NCBI GenBank assembly: GCA_026003215.1
Contig: BPGV01000001.1
Coordinates: forward strand, 1,951,729 to 2,015,728
Reading direction: 5' to 3'
DNA length: 64,000 bases
Source: Bacteroidia bacterium
GTDB taxonomy: Bacteria; Bacteroidota; Bacteroidia; SpSt-205
Shown here: positions 1 to 8,405 of the stretch, one piece after another
Numbering within the stretch: position 1 is the stretch's first letter
Layout: the number at the start of each line of letters is the position of its first letter
Position numbers and translations under genes: made by a program
The notes under the pieces: generated by a model
Database searches by the model: none
Told to the model about the DNA's origin: nothing
The model's input: only the letters and a program-made list of their open reading frames with translations

Positions 1-260
1 GGGTGGGCATTGGCGTCGGTAGGGGCGCCGTGGGTAGCCCAGCGGGTGTGGGCAATGCCTGTGGTAGCGCTGGGGGAGCGGCCTTGGAGGGTTTGGGCCA
101 GAGCAGAGACCTTACCCGCCTGCTTGAAGATACGGAAGCCCTCCGCCGTCGGAATGGCTATGCCGGCCGAGTCGTAGCCGCGGTATTCGAGCCGTTTGAG
201 CCCTTCCATGAGGAGGGGGATAGCGGAGCGGTAGCCGGTGTAAGCTACAATGCCGCACAT
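1..260 (-). CDS. glmS: Glutamine-fructose-6-phosphate aminotransferase, N-terminal part (GlmS)
   Basis: Reverse-strand frame opening at ATG 258-260 and running off the left edge, so only the first 86 codons are present. The product begins MCGIV, giving the N-terminal catalytic cysteine of class II glutamine amidotransferases. It continues with RLEYRGYDSAG and then HTRWATHGAPTDANAH, the glutaminase signature of GlmS. GlmS makes glucosamine-6-phosphate from fructose-6-phosphate and glutamine for peptidoglycan and LPS synthesis. The sugar isomerase domains lie outside the window. A possible -7 element (TATGTTTG) lies 21 nt upstream. Identity is firm; the call cannot be PurF, because the RLEYRGYDSAG segment is GlmS-specific. 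Confidence 0.95.
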   Translation of the reverse strand, partial: MCGIVAYTGYRSAIPLLMEGLKRLEYRGYDSAGIAIPTAEGFRIFKQAGKVSALAQTLQGRSPSATTGIAHTRWATHGAPTDANAH

Positions 261-281
261 AAGTGCAATATTACGGTTTTT

Positions 282-289
282 CAAACATA
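282..289 (-). promoter_or_regulatory. Candidate -7 element (TATGTTTG) for glmS
   Basis: Matches TAnnTTTG on the reverse strand and ends 21 nt before the glmS ATG. A one-mismatch alternative (TAATATTG) sits 5 nt before the ATG. Confidence 0.4.
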
Positions 290-290
290 A

Positions 291-317
291 GGGGCGCCTG
301 CCGCAGGCAGGCGCCCC
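291..317 (-). terminator. Perfect 12-bp inverted repeat, possible terminator of the propeller gene
   Basis: GGGGCGCCTGCC (291-302) pairs perfectly with 306-317 around a 3-nt loop. It lies downstream of the reverse-strand gene at 441-2999 and just before glmS. There is no strong T-run on either side, so it may be a processing or pausing hairpin rather than a classical intrinsic terminator. Confidence 0.45.
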
Positions 318-440
318 CACACAATCAGCGAGCCGATATACCGCTTACGGCTGTATGAGGAGTTGGAGGTAGCGCCGCTGCGGGTCTCGTGGATGAGGGA
401 CGGCATAAGCGGTCTTCTGCCTCGCTGGCGGTAGGGCGGG

Positions 441-2230
441 CTATTTGCCAGGAGTGAGACAGAGCTTGGTGACAAAGACATCGTAGTTTCCATTATGCGA
501 TGTGTCGTAGGCGCCTGGGGTGGTGGGGAAGTCAGAGGAGCCTGTCCCGCCGGTGATGTAAGCGCAGCCGCTGCCATCTACAGCGATGGCGATGCCTTCA
601 TCTTTCTCCCTTCCCCCGAGGAAGGTAGAATAGAGGAGGGTGCTACCATCAGAGGAGAGCTTGGTGACAAAGGCGTTCCAGAATCCACCATTATGCGATG
701 AGTCGTAAGCGCCGGGGGTCGTGGGGAAATCGGTGGAGTCTGTGCTGCCGGTGATGTAAGCGCAGTCGCTCCCATCTATGGCGATGGCGGAGCCATGGTC
801 AAGCCTGCTTCCGCCGATGAGGGTGGAGTAGACGAGGTTATCGCCGTTGGGAGAGAGCTTGGTGACAAAGACATCGTCGCTTCCATTATGCGATGGGTCG
901 TAGGCGTTGGAGGTCGTGGGAAAGTCGGAGGATAATGTCGTGCCGGTGATATAAGCGCTACCGCTGGCATCTATGGCGATGGCGTAGCCCCCTTCAGCGC
1001 TACTACCGCCGAGGAAGGTGGAATAGAGGAGGGTGCTGCCATCGGGGGAGAGCTTGGTGACAAAGGCATCATGCGGGTAGGCCCCACCTCCATTATACGA
1101 TGTGTCGTAGGCGCCGGGGGTGGTGGGGAAGTCGGGGGAATATGTGGAGCCGGTGATGTAAGCGTAGCCGCTGGCATCTACGGCGATGGCGTAGCCCACA
1201 TCCGCCTGAATACCGCCGAGGAAGGTAGAATAGATGAGCGCATTGCCAGTGGGGGAGAGCTTGGTAACAAAGGCATCGTAGGGGCCATAGGAGGGGCCTC
1301 CACTGTGCGATAGGTCGTAGGCGCCGGGGGTGGTGGGGAAGTTGAGGGATTCTGTCCAGCCGGTGATGTAAGCGCAGCCGCTGGCATCTATGGCGATGGC
1401 TTGGGCCCCCTCCCCATTCCCACCGCCGAGGAAGGTGGAATAGATGAGCGCATTGCCAGTGGGGGAGAGCTTGGTAACAAAGGCATCAACTCCACTAAAT
1501 GATTGGTCGTAGGCGCTTGGGGTCGTGGGGAAATCGGTGGAGCCTGTCCCGCCGGTGATGTAAGCGTAGCCGCTGGCATCTACGGCGATGGCTTTGCCCA
1601 CATCCCCATGACTACCGCCGAGGAAGGTGGAATAGATGAGCGCATTGCCATCGGGGGAGAGCTTGGTGACAAAAACATCGGTGTGTCCGTTATGCGATGT
1701 GTCATAGGCGCCGGTGGTGGTGGGGAAGTCGGGGGATTTTGTCCAGCCTGTGATGTAAGCGCAGCCGCTGGCATCTACGGCGATGGCGGAGCCCCTATCG
1801 TCCCCACTTCCGCCAAGGAAGGTAGAATAGACGAGGGCATCGCCGCCAGGGGAGAGCTTGGTGACAAAGGCGTCTTCCCCTCCCCCATTATACGATGGGT
1901 CGTAGGCGCCGGGGGTGGTGGGGAAGTCGGGGGATTTTGTCACGCCTGTGATGTAAGCGCAGCCGCTGGCATCTACGACGATGGCGTGACCCTGATCCAG
2001 ATTACTACCGCCGAGGAAGGTGGAATAGACGAGGGTGCGCCCATCAGGGGAGAGCTTGATGACAAAGGCGTCCCAGGCTCCCCCATTATACGATGGGTCG
2101 TAGGCGCCGGGGGTGGTGGGGAAGTCGGGGGATTTTGTCCAGCCGGTGATGTAAGCGCAGCCGCTGGCATCTACGGCGATGTCGTAGACCTCATCCGTAT
2201 TCCTAACGCCGAGGAAAGTACTCCACACGA
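441..2230 (-). repeat. Nine tandem coding repeats of about 192-211 bp
   Basis: The motif GATGTAAGCG (+ strand) or a close variant recurs near 554, 753, 948, 1154, 1365, 1557, 1752, 1950 and 2148. Each unit encodes one SBBP repeat. The units are similar at DNA level, so recombination between them could change the copy number. Confidence 0.85.
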
Positions 2231-2999
2231 GCGGGTCTATGATGAGAGGCTGGGTGGGGTCATAGGCGCCTACGGCAATGCGGTAGGTGCTCCCCTCCGC
2301 TAAAAAACGGCTCTCCACGGGGTGCCCGCCCTGATAGGCATAGAGCTTGGTCAGCACCGCCTCGCCAAACCGCGTGCGGAAGGCCAAGGTCTGCCCTTCC
2401 TTTACATACACGGCCTCGGCGCCTTCCATGGAGAAACGGATCTGACTGGGGTCAGCCCCCGGCTGGACGATGAAGTCGAAGCGCGGCTGGCCGCCGTCAA
2501 AGTAGTACCGGAAGTCAATCCCGGGATAGACGTCCGAGAGGCGCACCTCAGCAAAGCGGGGCACATGGGCGGCATGACGGCTCGGGTCGTTGCCGATGAA
2601 ATAGTTGAAGAAGCCCGGCAGCTGGTGTAGGCCGGCAGGCTCAGCGTGGATGTTGGCGCCGAGGAGGCACAGGCGCACGACATGACCGTAGCGCACTTGG
2701 GGCTGGTGGTCTCGGCCGAGCTTGTCAGGCAGCGGTTCAGGGACTGGGAAGGCCTCAGGTACCTGGGGCTCCTGGTCTTTGAATTGAAAGAAATCCAGGA
2801 CGAGACCGTCTCTCGCGATCCAACAGTCGATGCCGCCGAGGCGAGCGAGGAAGAGGGCGTCCGGGTGCCACTGGCCTCGGTTTGGGATGAAGGCGAGGGC
2901 TTGGGATTTTTCTACCATTTTCTGCGTGGCGAGGCTTTGGGCCTCAAGCCAAAGACCTCCTACAAGGAAGGTTCCGATGAATAATTTTTGAAGCCTCAT
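441..2999 (-). CDS. Secreted SBBP-type beta-propeller repeat protein
   Basis: 852 residues from ATG 2999, chosen because TACCTTCG ends 8 nt upstream and a signal peptide follows directly (MRLQKLFIGTFLVGGLWLEAQ). Residues about 25-270 form a conserved N-terminal domain (FIPNRGQW, QVRYG, FNYFIGNDPS, VYPGIDF) typical of large Bacteroidota SBBP proteins. Residues about 270-850 are nine tandem repeats of about 66 residues with the signature AYITG..SPDFPTTPGAYD....G..DAFVTKLSPDG..LVYSTFLGG, a beta-propeller repeat (SBBP). No T9SS C-terminal domain is visible before the TAG stop, which is odd for such a protein. In frame after the TAG is a further 31-codon open stretch. Likely extracellular or outer-membrane-associated; substrate unknown. 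Confidence 0.85.
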   Translation of the reverse strand: MRLQKLFIGTFLVGGLWLEAQSLATQKMVEKSQALAFIPNRGQWHPDALFLARLGGIDCWIARDGLVLDFFQFKDQEPQVPEAFPVPEPLPDKLGRDHQPQVRYGHVVRLCLLGANIHAEPAGLHQLPGFFNYFIGNDPSRHAAHVPRFAEVRLSDVYPGIDFRYYFDGGQPRFDFIVQPGADPSQIRFSMEGAEAVYVKEGQTLAFRTRFGEAVLTKLYAYQGGHPVESRFLAEGSTYRIAVGAYDPTQPLIIDPLVWSTFLGVRNTDEVYDIAVDASGCAYITGWTKSPDFPTTPGAYDPSYNGGAWDAFVIKLSPDGRTLVYSTFLGGSNLDQGHAIVVDASGCAYITGVTKSPDFPTTPGAYDPSYNGGGEDAFVTKLSPGGDALVYSTFLGGSGDDRGSAIAVDASGCAYITGWTKSPDFPTTTGAYDTSHNGHTDVFVTKLSPDGNALIYSTFLGGSHGDVGKAIAVDASGYAYITGGTGSTDFPTTPSAYDQSFSGVDAFVTKLSPTGNALIYSTFLGGGNGEGAQAIAIDASGCAYITGWTESLNFPTTPGAYDLSHSGGPSYGPYDAFVTKLSPTGNALIYSTFLGGIQADVGYAIAVDASGYAYITGSTYSPDFPTTPGAYDTSYNGGGAYPHDAFVTKLSPDGSTLLYSTFLGGSSAEGGYAIAIDASGSAYITGTTLSSDFPTTSNAYDPSHNGSDDVFVTKLSPNGDNLVYSTLIGGSRLDHGSAIAIDGSDCAYITGSTDSTDFPTTPGAYDSSHNGGFWNAFVTKLSSDGSTLLYSTFLGGREKDEGIAIAVDGSGCAYITGGTGSSDFPTTPGAYDTSHNGNYDVFVTKLCLTPGK

Positions 3000-3007
3000 A
3001 GTGAGAA

Positions 3008-3015
3008 CGAAGGTA
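3008..3015 (-). promoter_or_regulatory. -7 element TACCTTCG for the propeller gene
   Basis: One mismatch from TAnnTTTG. It ends 8 nt before ATG 2999 and supports that start over upstream in-frame codons. Confidence 0.55.
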
Positions 3016-3047
3016 GGAGTTTTGCGCAAAAATCCAGCAAGAGAGGC

Positions 3048-3055
3048 TATCTTTG
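3048..3055 (+). promoter_or_regulatory. -7 element TATCTTTG for the lipoprotein gene
   Basis: Exact TAnnTTTG match ending 4 nt before ATG 3060, so the transcript should be leaderless or nearly so. Confidence 0.7.
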
Positions 3056-3059
3056 TGGC

Positions 3060-3629
3060 ATGTATAGGCTTTGGGTAGGGGTGAGTGTGCTTGTGTGGGC
3101 AGGGTGTCGGTCGGGGGGAGGGGTGGAGGCACTGCCGGCGGGCATAGCTGCACAAGCCAAAAGCAAAGACCCCTGTAAGGCGCTGCGGGAGGCGCTTCCC
3201 CCGCTAATGCCGCCTTTTCAGGTGCCCACAGGCCAATCTATTCCCGAGCCCTTCCCCATAGAAGCGCAAAACTGGCTCAAAAAGCGCTTCTCCGAGGTAG
3301 GGGTCTATACGCCAGTGGGCTGTTGGCGCGGGCCCGCCCCGCTGGAACTCTGGCTGATAGAAAGGCTTACCGCAGAAGGTACTTTTTACTATGCGGTACT
3401 GGTGGATTCCCTATGCGAGGTGCAGGATACGGCCCTCTGGGCCTATCAGTGGGTGCAGCCGGACCGGCTGGAGCAAGGGCGCGCCGAGGTAGATCGTTCG
3501 GGCACCTGCACTATCACCATAGAGAAGCATATTACCACCTTTGCGGGGGAGCAGCCGCAGACCACCACCACGACGGAACGGCGAGCCTATGCGGTGGATT
3601 GGACTGGTCGCAAGCTGCGCCCTTTATAG
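3060..3629 (+). CDS. Hypothetical lipoprotein
   Basis: 189 residues. The N-terminus MYRLWVGVSVLVWAGC is a lipoprotein signal with lipobox VWAGC, so the mature protein should be lipid-anchored from Cys16. The rest has no family I recognise: a Pro-rich stretch near 50-65, two further Cys (near 93 and 123), and a Thr-rich segment near 165 (QTTTTTERR). The start is set by TATCTTTG 4 nt upstream. The 3' end overlaps the next gene by 41 nt in another frame, suggesting translational coupling. Function unknown; envelope location is the only supported statement. Confidence 0.75.
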   Translation: MYRLWVGVSVLVWAGCRSGGGVEALPAGIAAQAKSKDPCKALREALPPLMPPFQVPTGQSIPEPFPIEAQNWLKKRFSEVGVYTPVGCWRGPAPLELWLIERLTAEGTFYYAVLVDSLCEVQDTALWAYQWVQPDRLEQGRAEVDRSGTCTITIEKHITTFAGEQPQTTTTTERRAYAVDWTGRKLRPL

Positions 3630-4101
3630 CCAGCCGCTGGACGCCCCGAAGCCCTTCTACTGGGGGGGAAGCCTCGGCATAGGCGGTAATCACTTGTGGT
3701 TTCGTCCCGCCCTCACCGTGCGGTATAACCATACTTTCTTTTACTGCTCCCCTTTCCCAGCGTATCTCTCGCTGGGTGTGGCGCATCCGGTGGCCTTTTT
3801 CATGCAGAAGGAGCGGTACGACCGGCCTATCTATGCGGCGCTGCATCTCCACCAGCGGTATTGGAGCGGGAAGGAGCTTCGGGGCGATACGCGGGTAGTC
3901 CTGCTTATGGGGGTGCGGGTGTGGTTAGAACCCTATCTCCAGCGGTTTTACCTGCAAGCGGGCATAGGCACGCAGGTGCATCGGGTGACGCCGGAGATTT
4001 GGCGGCTTTTGCCCAGTGGAGAGGTGGAGTTAGGGGGTTTTTATCGTCCGCACAAGTACGTGCCTAAGCGGCTTCGCCGAGAGGGGATTGAGCAGTGGTG
4101 A
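3589..4101 (+). CDS. Hypothetical secreted or envelope protein
   Basis: 170 residues starting MRWIGLVASCALYSQPLDA, a plausible signal peptide, followed by aromatic-rich, strand-like sequence (WGGSLGIGGNHLWFRPALTVRYN, split here as GGSLGIGG and LWFRPALTVRYN) with alternating hydrophobic residues, as in small outer-membrane barrels. No recognised family. ATG 3589 lies inside the preceding lipoprotein gene. The 3' end overlaps the convergent ccmC gene by 38 bp. The pair 3060/3589 is probably one envelope operon. Confidence 0.65.
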   Translation: MRWIGLVASCALYSQPLDAPKPFYWGGSLGIGGNHLWFRPALTVRYNHTFFYCSPFPAYLSLGVAHPVAFFMQKERYDRPIYAALHLHQRYWSGKELRGDTRVVLLMGVRVWLEPYLQRFYLQAGIGTQVHRVTPEIWRLLPSGEVELGGFYRPHKYVPKRLRREGIEQW

Positions 4102-4771
4102 GGGTGGCTTCTATGCGGGCGAGGCGTACCCGCAGTTGCCAAATCCACACGGCCAAGGCGATAAATCCCACCACCGCTAAGTAAAAGAGGCCCCGGTGCG
4201 CCGGGCTAATATCCTCGGTGCGGAAGGCTGGGGTGCCTTCGGCGCCGGGATGGAGCCCCCCCAGATACCGCGGGAGAAAGAAGGTCAAGGGTATCACCAA
4301 TATGGTGGCTATGATGTTATACACGGCGGCGAGGCGGGCGCGCAGGGCTTCTTCGCGTACGCTTCCCCGCAGGGCAAAGTATGCCCCGTACATGAGGAGG
4401 GCTATCAGCGCGAAGGTTTGCTTAGGGTCCCAGCCCCACCAGGCCTGCGGGTCGGTATCTGGGAGCGCTTCAGCCCAGGTGACCCGCGACCAGATAATCC
4501 CCGTAAGTAGTCCCAATCCCCCAAAGAACGTAGCCACGATAGCCGCTTCGCGGGCGCGACGGTCCCGGTCGGGGGCTTCTTTGAGGAGGTAGGCCCCGCT
4601 CCAAAAAAACGACACCCCCATAAGCGCATACATGGCAAACCACATCGGCACATGGAAAAAGAGGTTCCTATCTGTCCAGCCGAGGGCAGCAATGCGGGGA
4701 AGGTCTACGGTAAAAGCCAGCACCACGGTGGCTGTGAGGGAGAGGGTAGCCAGCAGCCCTGCGATTCGCAT
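4064..4771 (-). CDS. ccmC: Cytochrome c assembly protein CcmC/CcsA type
   Basis: 235 residues with six hydrophobic segments. The tryptophan-rich haem motif WWGWDPK is at 111-117, with flanking histidines at 40 (FFHVPMW) and 192 (SPAHRG), the layout of the CcmC/CcsA haem-handling family. It should bind haem at the outer face of the inner membrane and deliver it for c-type cytochrome maturation. ATG 4771 starts MRIAGLLATL directly at the first membrane segment; longer in-frame extension upstream runs into the moxR promoter and gene and is not credible. No other ccm genes are adjacent. Length fits CcmC (about 220-245). Confidence 0.88.
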   Translation of the reverse strand: MRIAGLLATLSLTATVVLAFTVDLPRIAALGWTDRNLFFHVPMWFAMYALMGVSFFWSGAYLLKEAPDRDRRAREAAIVATFFGGLGLLTGIIWSRVTWAEALPDTDPQAWWGWDPKQTFALIALLMYGAYFALRGSVREEALRARLAAVYNIIATILVIPLTFFLPRYLGGLHPGAEGTPAFRTEDISPAHRGLFYLAVVGFIALAVWIWQLRVRLARIEATLTTAQSPLGEAA

Positions 4772-4796
4772 GTAGCGAAGTAACAGTTTTTTAGGG

Positions 4797-4804
4797 CATC
4801 TTTG
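4797..4804 (+). promoter_or_regulatory. -7 element CATCTTTG for moxR
   Basis: One mismatch from TAnnTTTG. It ends 4 nt before ATG 4809, with the same TGGC spacer as at 3056-3059. Confidence 0.6.
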
Positions 4805-4808
4805 TGGC

Positions 4809-5804
4809 ATGGATAAGGAGACGCTTCGCCGGGAAGCGGAGGGGCTGCGGAACCTGTACCAGCAGCTACGGAGCCGGCTCGCTGAGGTTATTGTCGGCCA
4901 AGAAGAACCCTTGCATTTTTTAGCGCTTAGCCTTTTTGGGGGGGGGCATGCGCTCTTGATTGGCCCCCCGGGCGTAGCGAAGACGCTCATGGTCAGCAGC
5001 TTAGCGCAGGCACTGGGGCTTTCTTTCCACCGTATCCAATTCACGCCGGACCTGATGCCCGCCGACATCTTAGGCACCGAACTCCTCCAAATAGACCCAG
5101 AGACGGGCCAGCGGTACTTCCGCTTCACCCCGGGGCCGATTTTTGCGCATGTGGTTTTGGCCGATGAGATAAACCGCGCTTCGCCGAAAACGCAGTCGGC
5201 TCTCTTGGAGGCGATGCAAGAACGGTCCGTTTCTCTCTCGGGGCAAACCCATCCGTTGCCTGCGCCCTTTTTTGTCTTAGCCACCCAAAACCCGATTGAA
5301 CAGGAGGGTACTTATCCTTTGCCGGAGGCCCAGCTGGACCGATTTATGTTTGCGATTTTTGTGGGGTATCCTTCGCGGGAGGAGGAGATGGAGATTGTGC
5401 GGCGTACCACAGCGGTGTGGGAGCCGCAGGTAGAGGCGCTGCTTAGCGCGGAGCAAATCCTCCATTATCAGCGCCTCGTGCGGATGATGCCCGCGCCAGA
5501 CAATGTGATTCGGTATGCGGTGGAGCTGGTGCGCAGCACCCGGCCGCAGGAGAACCAAGACCCTTTCATTCGGGAGAATGTCACGTGGGGCGTAGGTCCC
5601 CGAGCGGCTCAGTTTCTCCTCTTAGCGGCAAAAACCCATGCCTTGCTTTCCGGCAAGTATGCCCCCGATGTAGAAGATATTCAGCGGGTAGCTATCCCCG
5701 TCTTGCGCCACCGTATGGTGCTTTCTTACCAAGCGGAAGCGGAGGGTATCTCGCCTGAGCGCCTCATCACCTATCTCATGGAGGAAAAAGTCCCCGTGGT
5801 GTAG
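4809..5804 (+). CDS. MoxR-family AAA+ ATPase
   Basis: 331 residues. Walker A GPPGVAKT at 52-59, Walker B VVLADEINRA near 115-124, and sensor segment ATQNPIEQEGTYPLPEAQLDRF are all standard for MoxR. MoxR proteins are chaperone-like ATPases that usually act with VWA-domain and DUF58 partners on envelope or metal-cofactor targets. Here no DUF58 or VWA gene is adjacent; the next gene, 2 nt downstream, is glycerol kinase. Residues 44-46 (Gly-Gly-Gly) are encoded by a run of nine G (4938-4946), a slippage-prone tract that is in frame here. Confidence 0.93.
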   Translation: MDKETLRREAEGLRNLYQQLRSRLAEVIVGQEEPLHFLALSLFGGGHALLIGPPGVAKTLMVSSLAQALGLSFHRIQFTPDLMPADILGTELLQIDPETGQRYFRFTPGPIFAHVVLADEINRASPKTQSALLEAMQERSVSLSGQTHPLPAPFFVLATQNPIEQEGTYPLPEAQLDRFMFAIFVGYPSREEEMEIVRRTTAVWEPQVEALLSAEQILHYQRLVRMMPAPDNVIRYAVELVRSTRPQENQDPFIRENVTWGVGPRAAQFLLLAAKTHALLSGKYAPDVEDIQRVAIPVLRHRMVLSYQAEAEGISPERLITYLMEEKVPVV

Positions 5805-5806
5805 GT

Positions 5807-7207
5807 ATGTCGTACCTCTTGGCAATAGACGAGGGCACCAGCTCGGCCAGGGCCATTGTATTTACGCCGCAGGGGGAGATAGTGGGGCTGGGCCGGCGAA
5901 GCTTTCCCTCGTACTATCCGCAGCCGGGCTGGGTAGAACAGGACCCCGACGAGATTTGGGAGGCCCAATACGAAGCCGTCTCAGAGGCCCTCCAAGTGGC
6001 TGGGGTGTCGCCTTCGGCGATTGTAGCGGTGAGCATTACCAACCAGCGGGAAACAACGATTGCGTGGGATAAAACCTCTGGACGGCCGTATGGGCGGGCC
6101 ATTGTGTGGCAGGACCGACGCACAGCCGATTATTGCGCAAGCTTAGCACCAAAAGCGGCCTTCCTCCGCGAAAAGACCGGCCTTGTGCCTGACCCCTACT
6201 TCTCCGCCTCTAAGATGCGCTGGATGCTCAAAGAAGGCGGCATACCCCCTACCGCAGCCTTCGGCACCGTAGATAGTTGGCTGCTCTATAAACTCACCGG
6301 CAAGCACCTTACCGATGTCTCTAATGCTTCCCGTACCTTGCTCTTTGGGCTGCGTTCCCTGGCTTGGGAAGAGAAGCTTCTCACGCTTTTTGGGGTCCCC
6401 CGCGAGAGCCTTCCTGAAGTGCGCCCCAGTGGTAGTTTCTTTGGAGAGACCACGCTATGGGGGGCTCGCTGGCCGATACTGGCGGTCTTAGGGGATCAAC
6501 AAGCAGCGCTGTATGGGCATGGAGCCTACGAGCCCGGCCAAGCTAAAAACACCTATGGAACCGGGTGCTTTATCTTGAAAAATGTGGGTTCGGAGCCGTT
6601 GCCTGCGCCGGCGGGGCTTTTGACCACAGTAGCTTGGCAAGTAGAGGGAGAGGCGGCCACCTATGCCTGGGAGGCGGCTATCTTCAATGCGGCGGCGGCC
6701 CTCCAGTGGCTGGAACAGATGGGCCTCTTGCGGGATTATGCCGAGCTGGATACTTTGCAGGGGTCGGCTGGGGAGGTCTTTTTTGTGCCGGCGTTTACGG
6801 GCTTAGGGGCGCCGTACTGGGACCCGTATGCGCGGGGCCTTATCATAGGGCTGACCCGGGAAACCTCAAGGGAGACGCTCCTCTTAGCTGCCTTGGAAGC
6901 TATTGCCTATCAAAGCGCCGAAGCGCTGGAACTTTTTGGGGAGTTTCAAGAGCTGTACGTAGATGGAGGCGTGAGCGTGAATGCTTACCTCATGCAGTTT
7001 CAAGCGGACCTGATGGGGCGGCCGGTGGTGCGTCCCATTCACGGCGAAGTGACGGCTTGGGGCGCAGCTGCGCTGGCCGGCCGGCAGGCCGGGCTTACCG
7101 TGGGACGCTTGCCAGTAGCGCAGCGATTCCTGCCCCAGCAGCAAGGCCGTTCCCTCGCCCGCTGGAAAGAAGCCGTAGCTCGCGCCCGCCAATGGGCCCG
7201 CCCTTGA
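5807..7207 (+). CDS. glpK: Glycerol kinase
   Basis: 466 residues, slightly short of the usual 495-500. FGGY-type sugar kinase starting LAIDEGTSSARAIVF (phosphate 1 loop). SITNQRETTIAWDK and the glycerol-binding segment GRAIVWQDRRTADYC mark glycerol kinase. Further on come GDQQAALYGHG, KNTYGTGCF and the C-terminal YVDGGVSVN...MQFQADLMGRPV. It phosphorylates glycerol to glycerol-3-phosphate with ATP. Two bases after moxR, so probably cotranscribed. No glpF or glpD is nearby. Confidence 0.95.
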   Translation: MSYLLAIDEGTSSARAIVFTPQGEIVGLGRRSFPSYYPQPGWVEQDPDEIWEAQYEAVSEALQVAGVSPSAIVAVSITNQRETTIAWDKTSGRPYGRAIVWQDRRTADYCASLAPKAAFLREKTGLVPDPYFSASKMRWMLKEGGIPPTAAFGTVDSWLLYKLTGKHLTDVSNASRTLLFGLRSLAWEEKLLTLFGVPRESLPEVRPSGSFFGETTLWGARWPILAVLGDQQAALYGHGAYEPGQAKNTYGTGCFILKNVGSEPLPAPAGLLTTVAWQVEGEAATYAWEAAIFNAAAALQWLEQMGLLRDYAELDTLQGSAGEVFFVPAFTGLGAPYWDPYARGLIIGLTRETSRETLLLAALEAIAYQSAEALELFGEFQELYVDGGVSVNAYLMQFQADLMGRPVVRPIHGEVTAWGAAALAGRQAGLTVGRLPVAQRFLPQQQGRSLARWKEAVARARQWARP

Positions 7208-7226
7208 CTTAGTGAGGCATACCTAA

Positions 7227-7234
7227 TACCTTCG
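7227..7234 (+). promoter_or_regulatory. -7 element TACCTTCG for the ATP-grasp gene
   Basis: One mismatch from TAnnTTTG, ending 5 nt before ATG 7240. It lies in the 32-nt gap after glpK and suggests an internal promoter. Confidence 0.5.
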
Positions 7235-7239
7235 CGGCG

Positions 7240-8403
7240 ATGGTATGGCTTTTTCTCTCCCCCGACTTTCCGCCTAACTATCATCTTTTTGCGTGGCATT
7301 TTCGGGAGCTGGGCGGCACCAGTGTGGGTATTGGGGGTCCCAGCTTTCAGGAGCTGTCCCTTCATGTGGCGCAGGCGCTTCACCGCTATGTGGGCGTGGA
7401 CGACCTTCATGCTACCGAGGCCGTGATAGCGGCGGCCCGTACCCTCGCCCATGAAGTCGGCCCCCTCGCAGGGGTGGATTCTTTCAACGAGTATTGGCTC
7501 CCCTTAGAAGCAGCTATACGGGAAGCCTTAGACATCCCGGGCCCGCGGCCCGCAGACCTGCCGGCCTTCCAGCAAAAAAGCCACATGAAGGCTTACTTCC
7601 AAAAAGCAGGCATTGACCCTATTCCCGGGCGAGTGGCCGAGAGCTTTGCAGATGTGGAGGCGTTTGTGCAGACGTATGGCTTCCCGGTGATTGCTAAGCC
7701 GGATAAAGGCGTCGGAGCCGCTTCCACCCAAAAAATCTCTACTGAAGAGGAGCTTCGGCGCTTCCAGACTACCTTTCGGCCCGGCTACCTCTTGGAAAAG
7801 TTTATCACCGGCACCATCCAAACCTACGATGGTTTAGTGGATAGGGAGGGGCGGATTGTCTTTGCGGCTTCGCTGGAGTATAGCCGAGGAGTAGCCGAGG
7901 TGGTGAGCCAAGAGACCGATATTTTTTACTTTGTGCAGCGCGAAATCCCTGCTGACCTGGCGGAAATAGGCCCTCGTATTGTACAAGCTTATGGGCTTAC
8001 CATGCGGTTTTTTCACTTTGAGTTTATTCGTAGTTCGGAGGGGCGGCTTTATCCCTTAGAGGTGAATATGCGTCCGCCGGGCTATCCGACGCTGGACCTT
8101 TTTAACTTTGCCCACGACATAGACTTGTACCGCATCTGGGCGCAAGCGGTGCATGGACAATCCGTGGGCCCCTTGCCTAAGGCTGCTTACTATGCCTGTT
8201 ATATCGCCCGGAAAAATACGATTGGCTACGAGCATACGCAGGAGATGGTTCTGCGCCGTCTGGGAGATAGGCTTTTGTACCACGGCCCTACCAATCCGCT
8301 CTTTCGGGCAGCGATGGGGGACTATCATTATGTGATTCGCACGCCGGACTTTACCGAGATGGTGGAGCTGGCGACCTATGTACAGAAGCGCCTTACTTTG
8401 TAA
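7240..8403 (+). CDS. ATP-grasp ligase of unknown substrate
   Basis: 387 residues. Residues about 115-310 form an ATP-grasp fold: FPVIAKPDKGVGAAST (ATP-binding lysine and loop), LLEKFITG, and the metal-binding segment FEFIRSSEGRLYPLEVNMRPPG. The N-terminal 100 residues resemble the pre-ATP-grasp domain of carbamoyl-phosphate synthase or D-Ala-D-Ala ligase-like enzymes. ATP-grasp enzymes join a carboxylate to an amine or thiol through an acyl phosphate; the substrate here cannot be told. A serine hydrolase gene follows after 2 nt, so the two probably act on the same compound. Confidence 0.85.
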   Translation: MVWLFLSPDFPPNYHLFAWHFRELGGTSVGIGGPSFQELSLHVAQALHRYVGVDDLHATEAVIAAARTLAHEVGPLAGVDSFNEYWLPLEAAIREALDIPGPRPADLPAFQQKSHMKAYFQKAGIDPIPGRVAESFADVEAFVQTYGFPVIAKPDKGVGAASTQKISTEEELRRFQTTFRPGYLLEKFITGTIQTYDGLVDREGRIVFAASLEYSRGVAEVVSQETDIFYFVQREIPADLAEIGPRIVQAYGLTMRFFHFEFIRSSEGRLYPLEVNMRPPGYPTLDLFNFAHDIDLYRIWAQAVHGQSVGPLPKAAYYACYIARKNTIGYEHTQEMVLRRLGDRLLYHGPTNPLFRAAMGDYHYVIRTPDFTEMVELATYVQKRLTL

Positions 8404-8405
8404 GG

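Noticed and set aside
1503-2984. Long + strand open frames opposite the propeller gene
   Set aside because: They mirror the tandem SBBP repeats and its N-terminal domain; Gly/Ala-rich repeats without any family and no promoter of their own.
4772-5284. N-terminal extension of the CcmC-like protein
   Set aside because: It would run through the moxR promoter and coding region and gives a basic, low-complexity sequence unlike the family.
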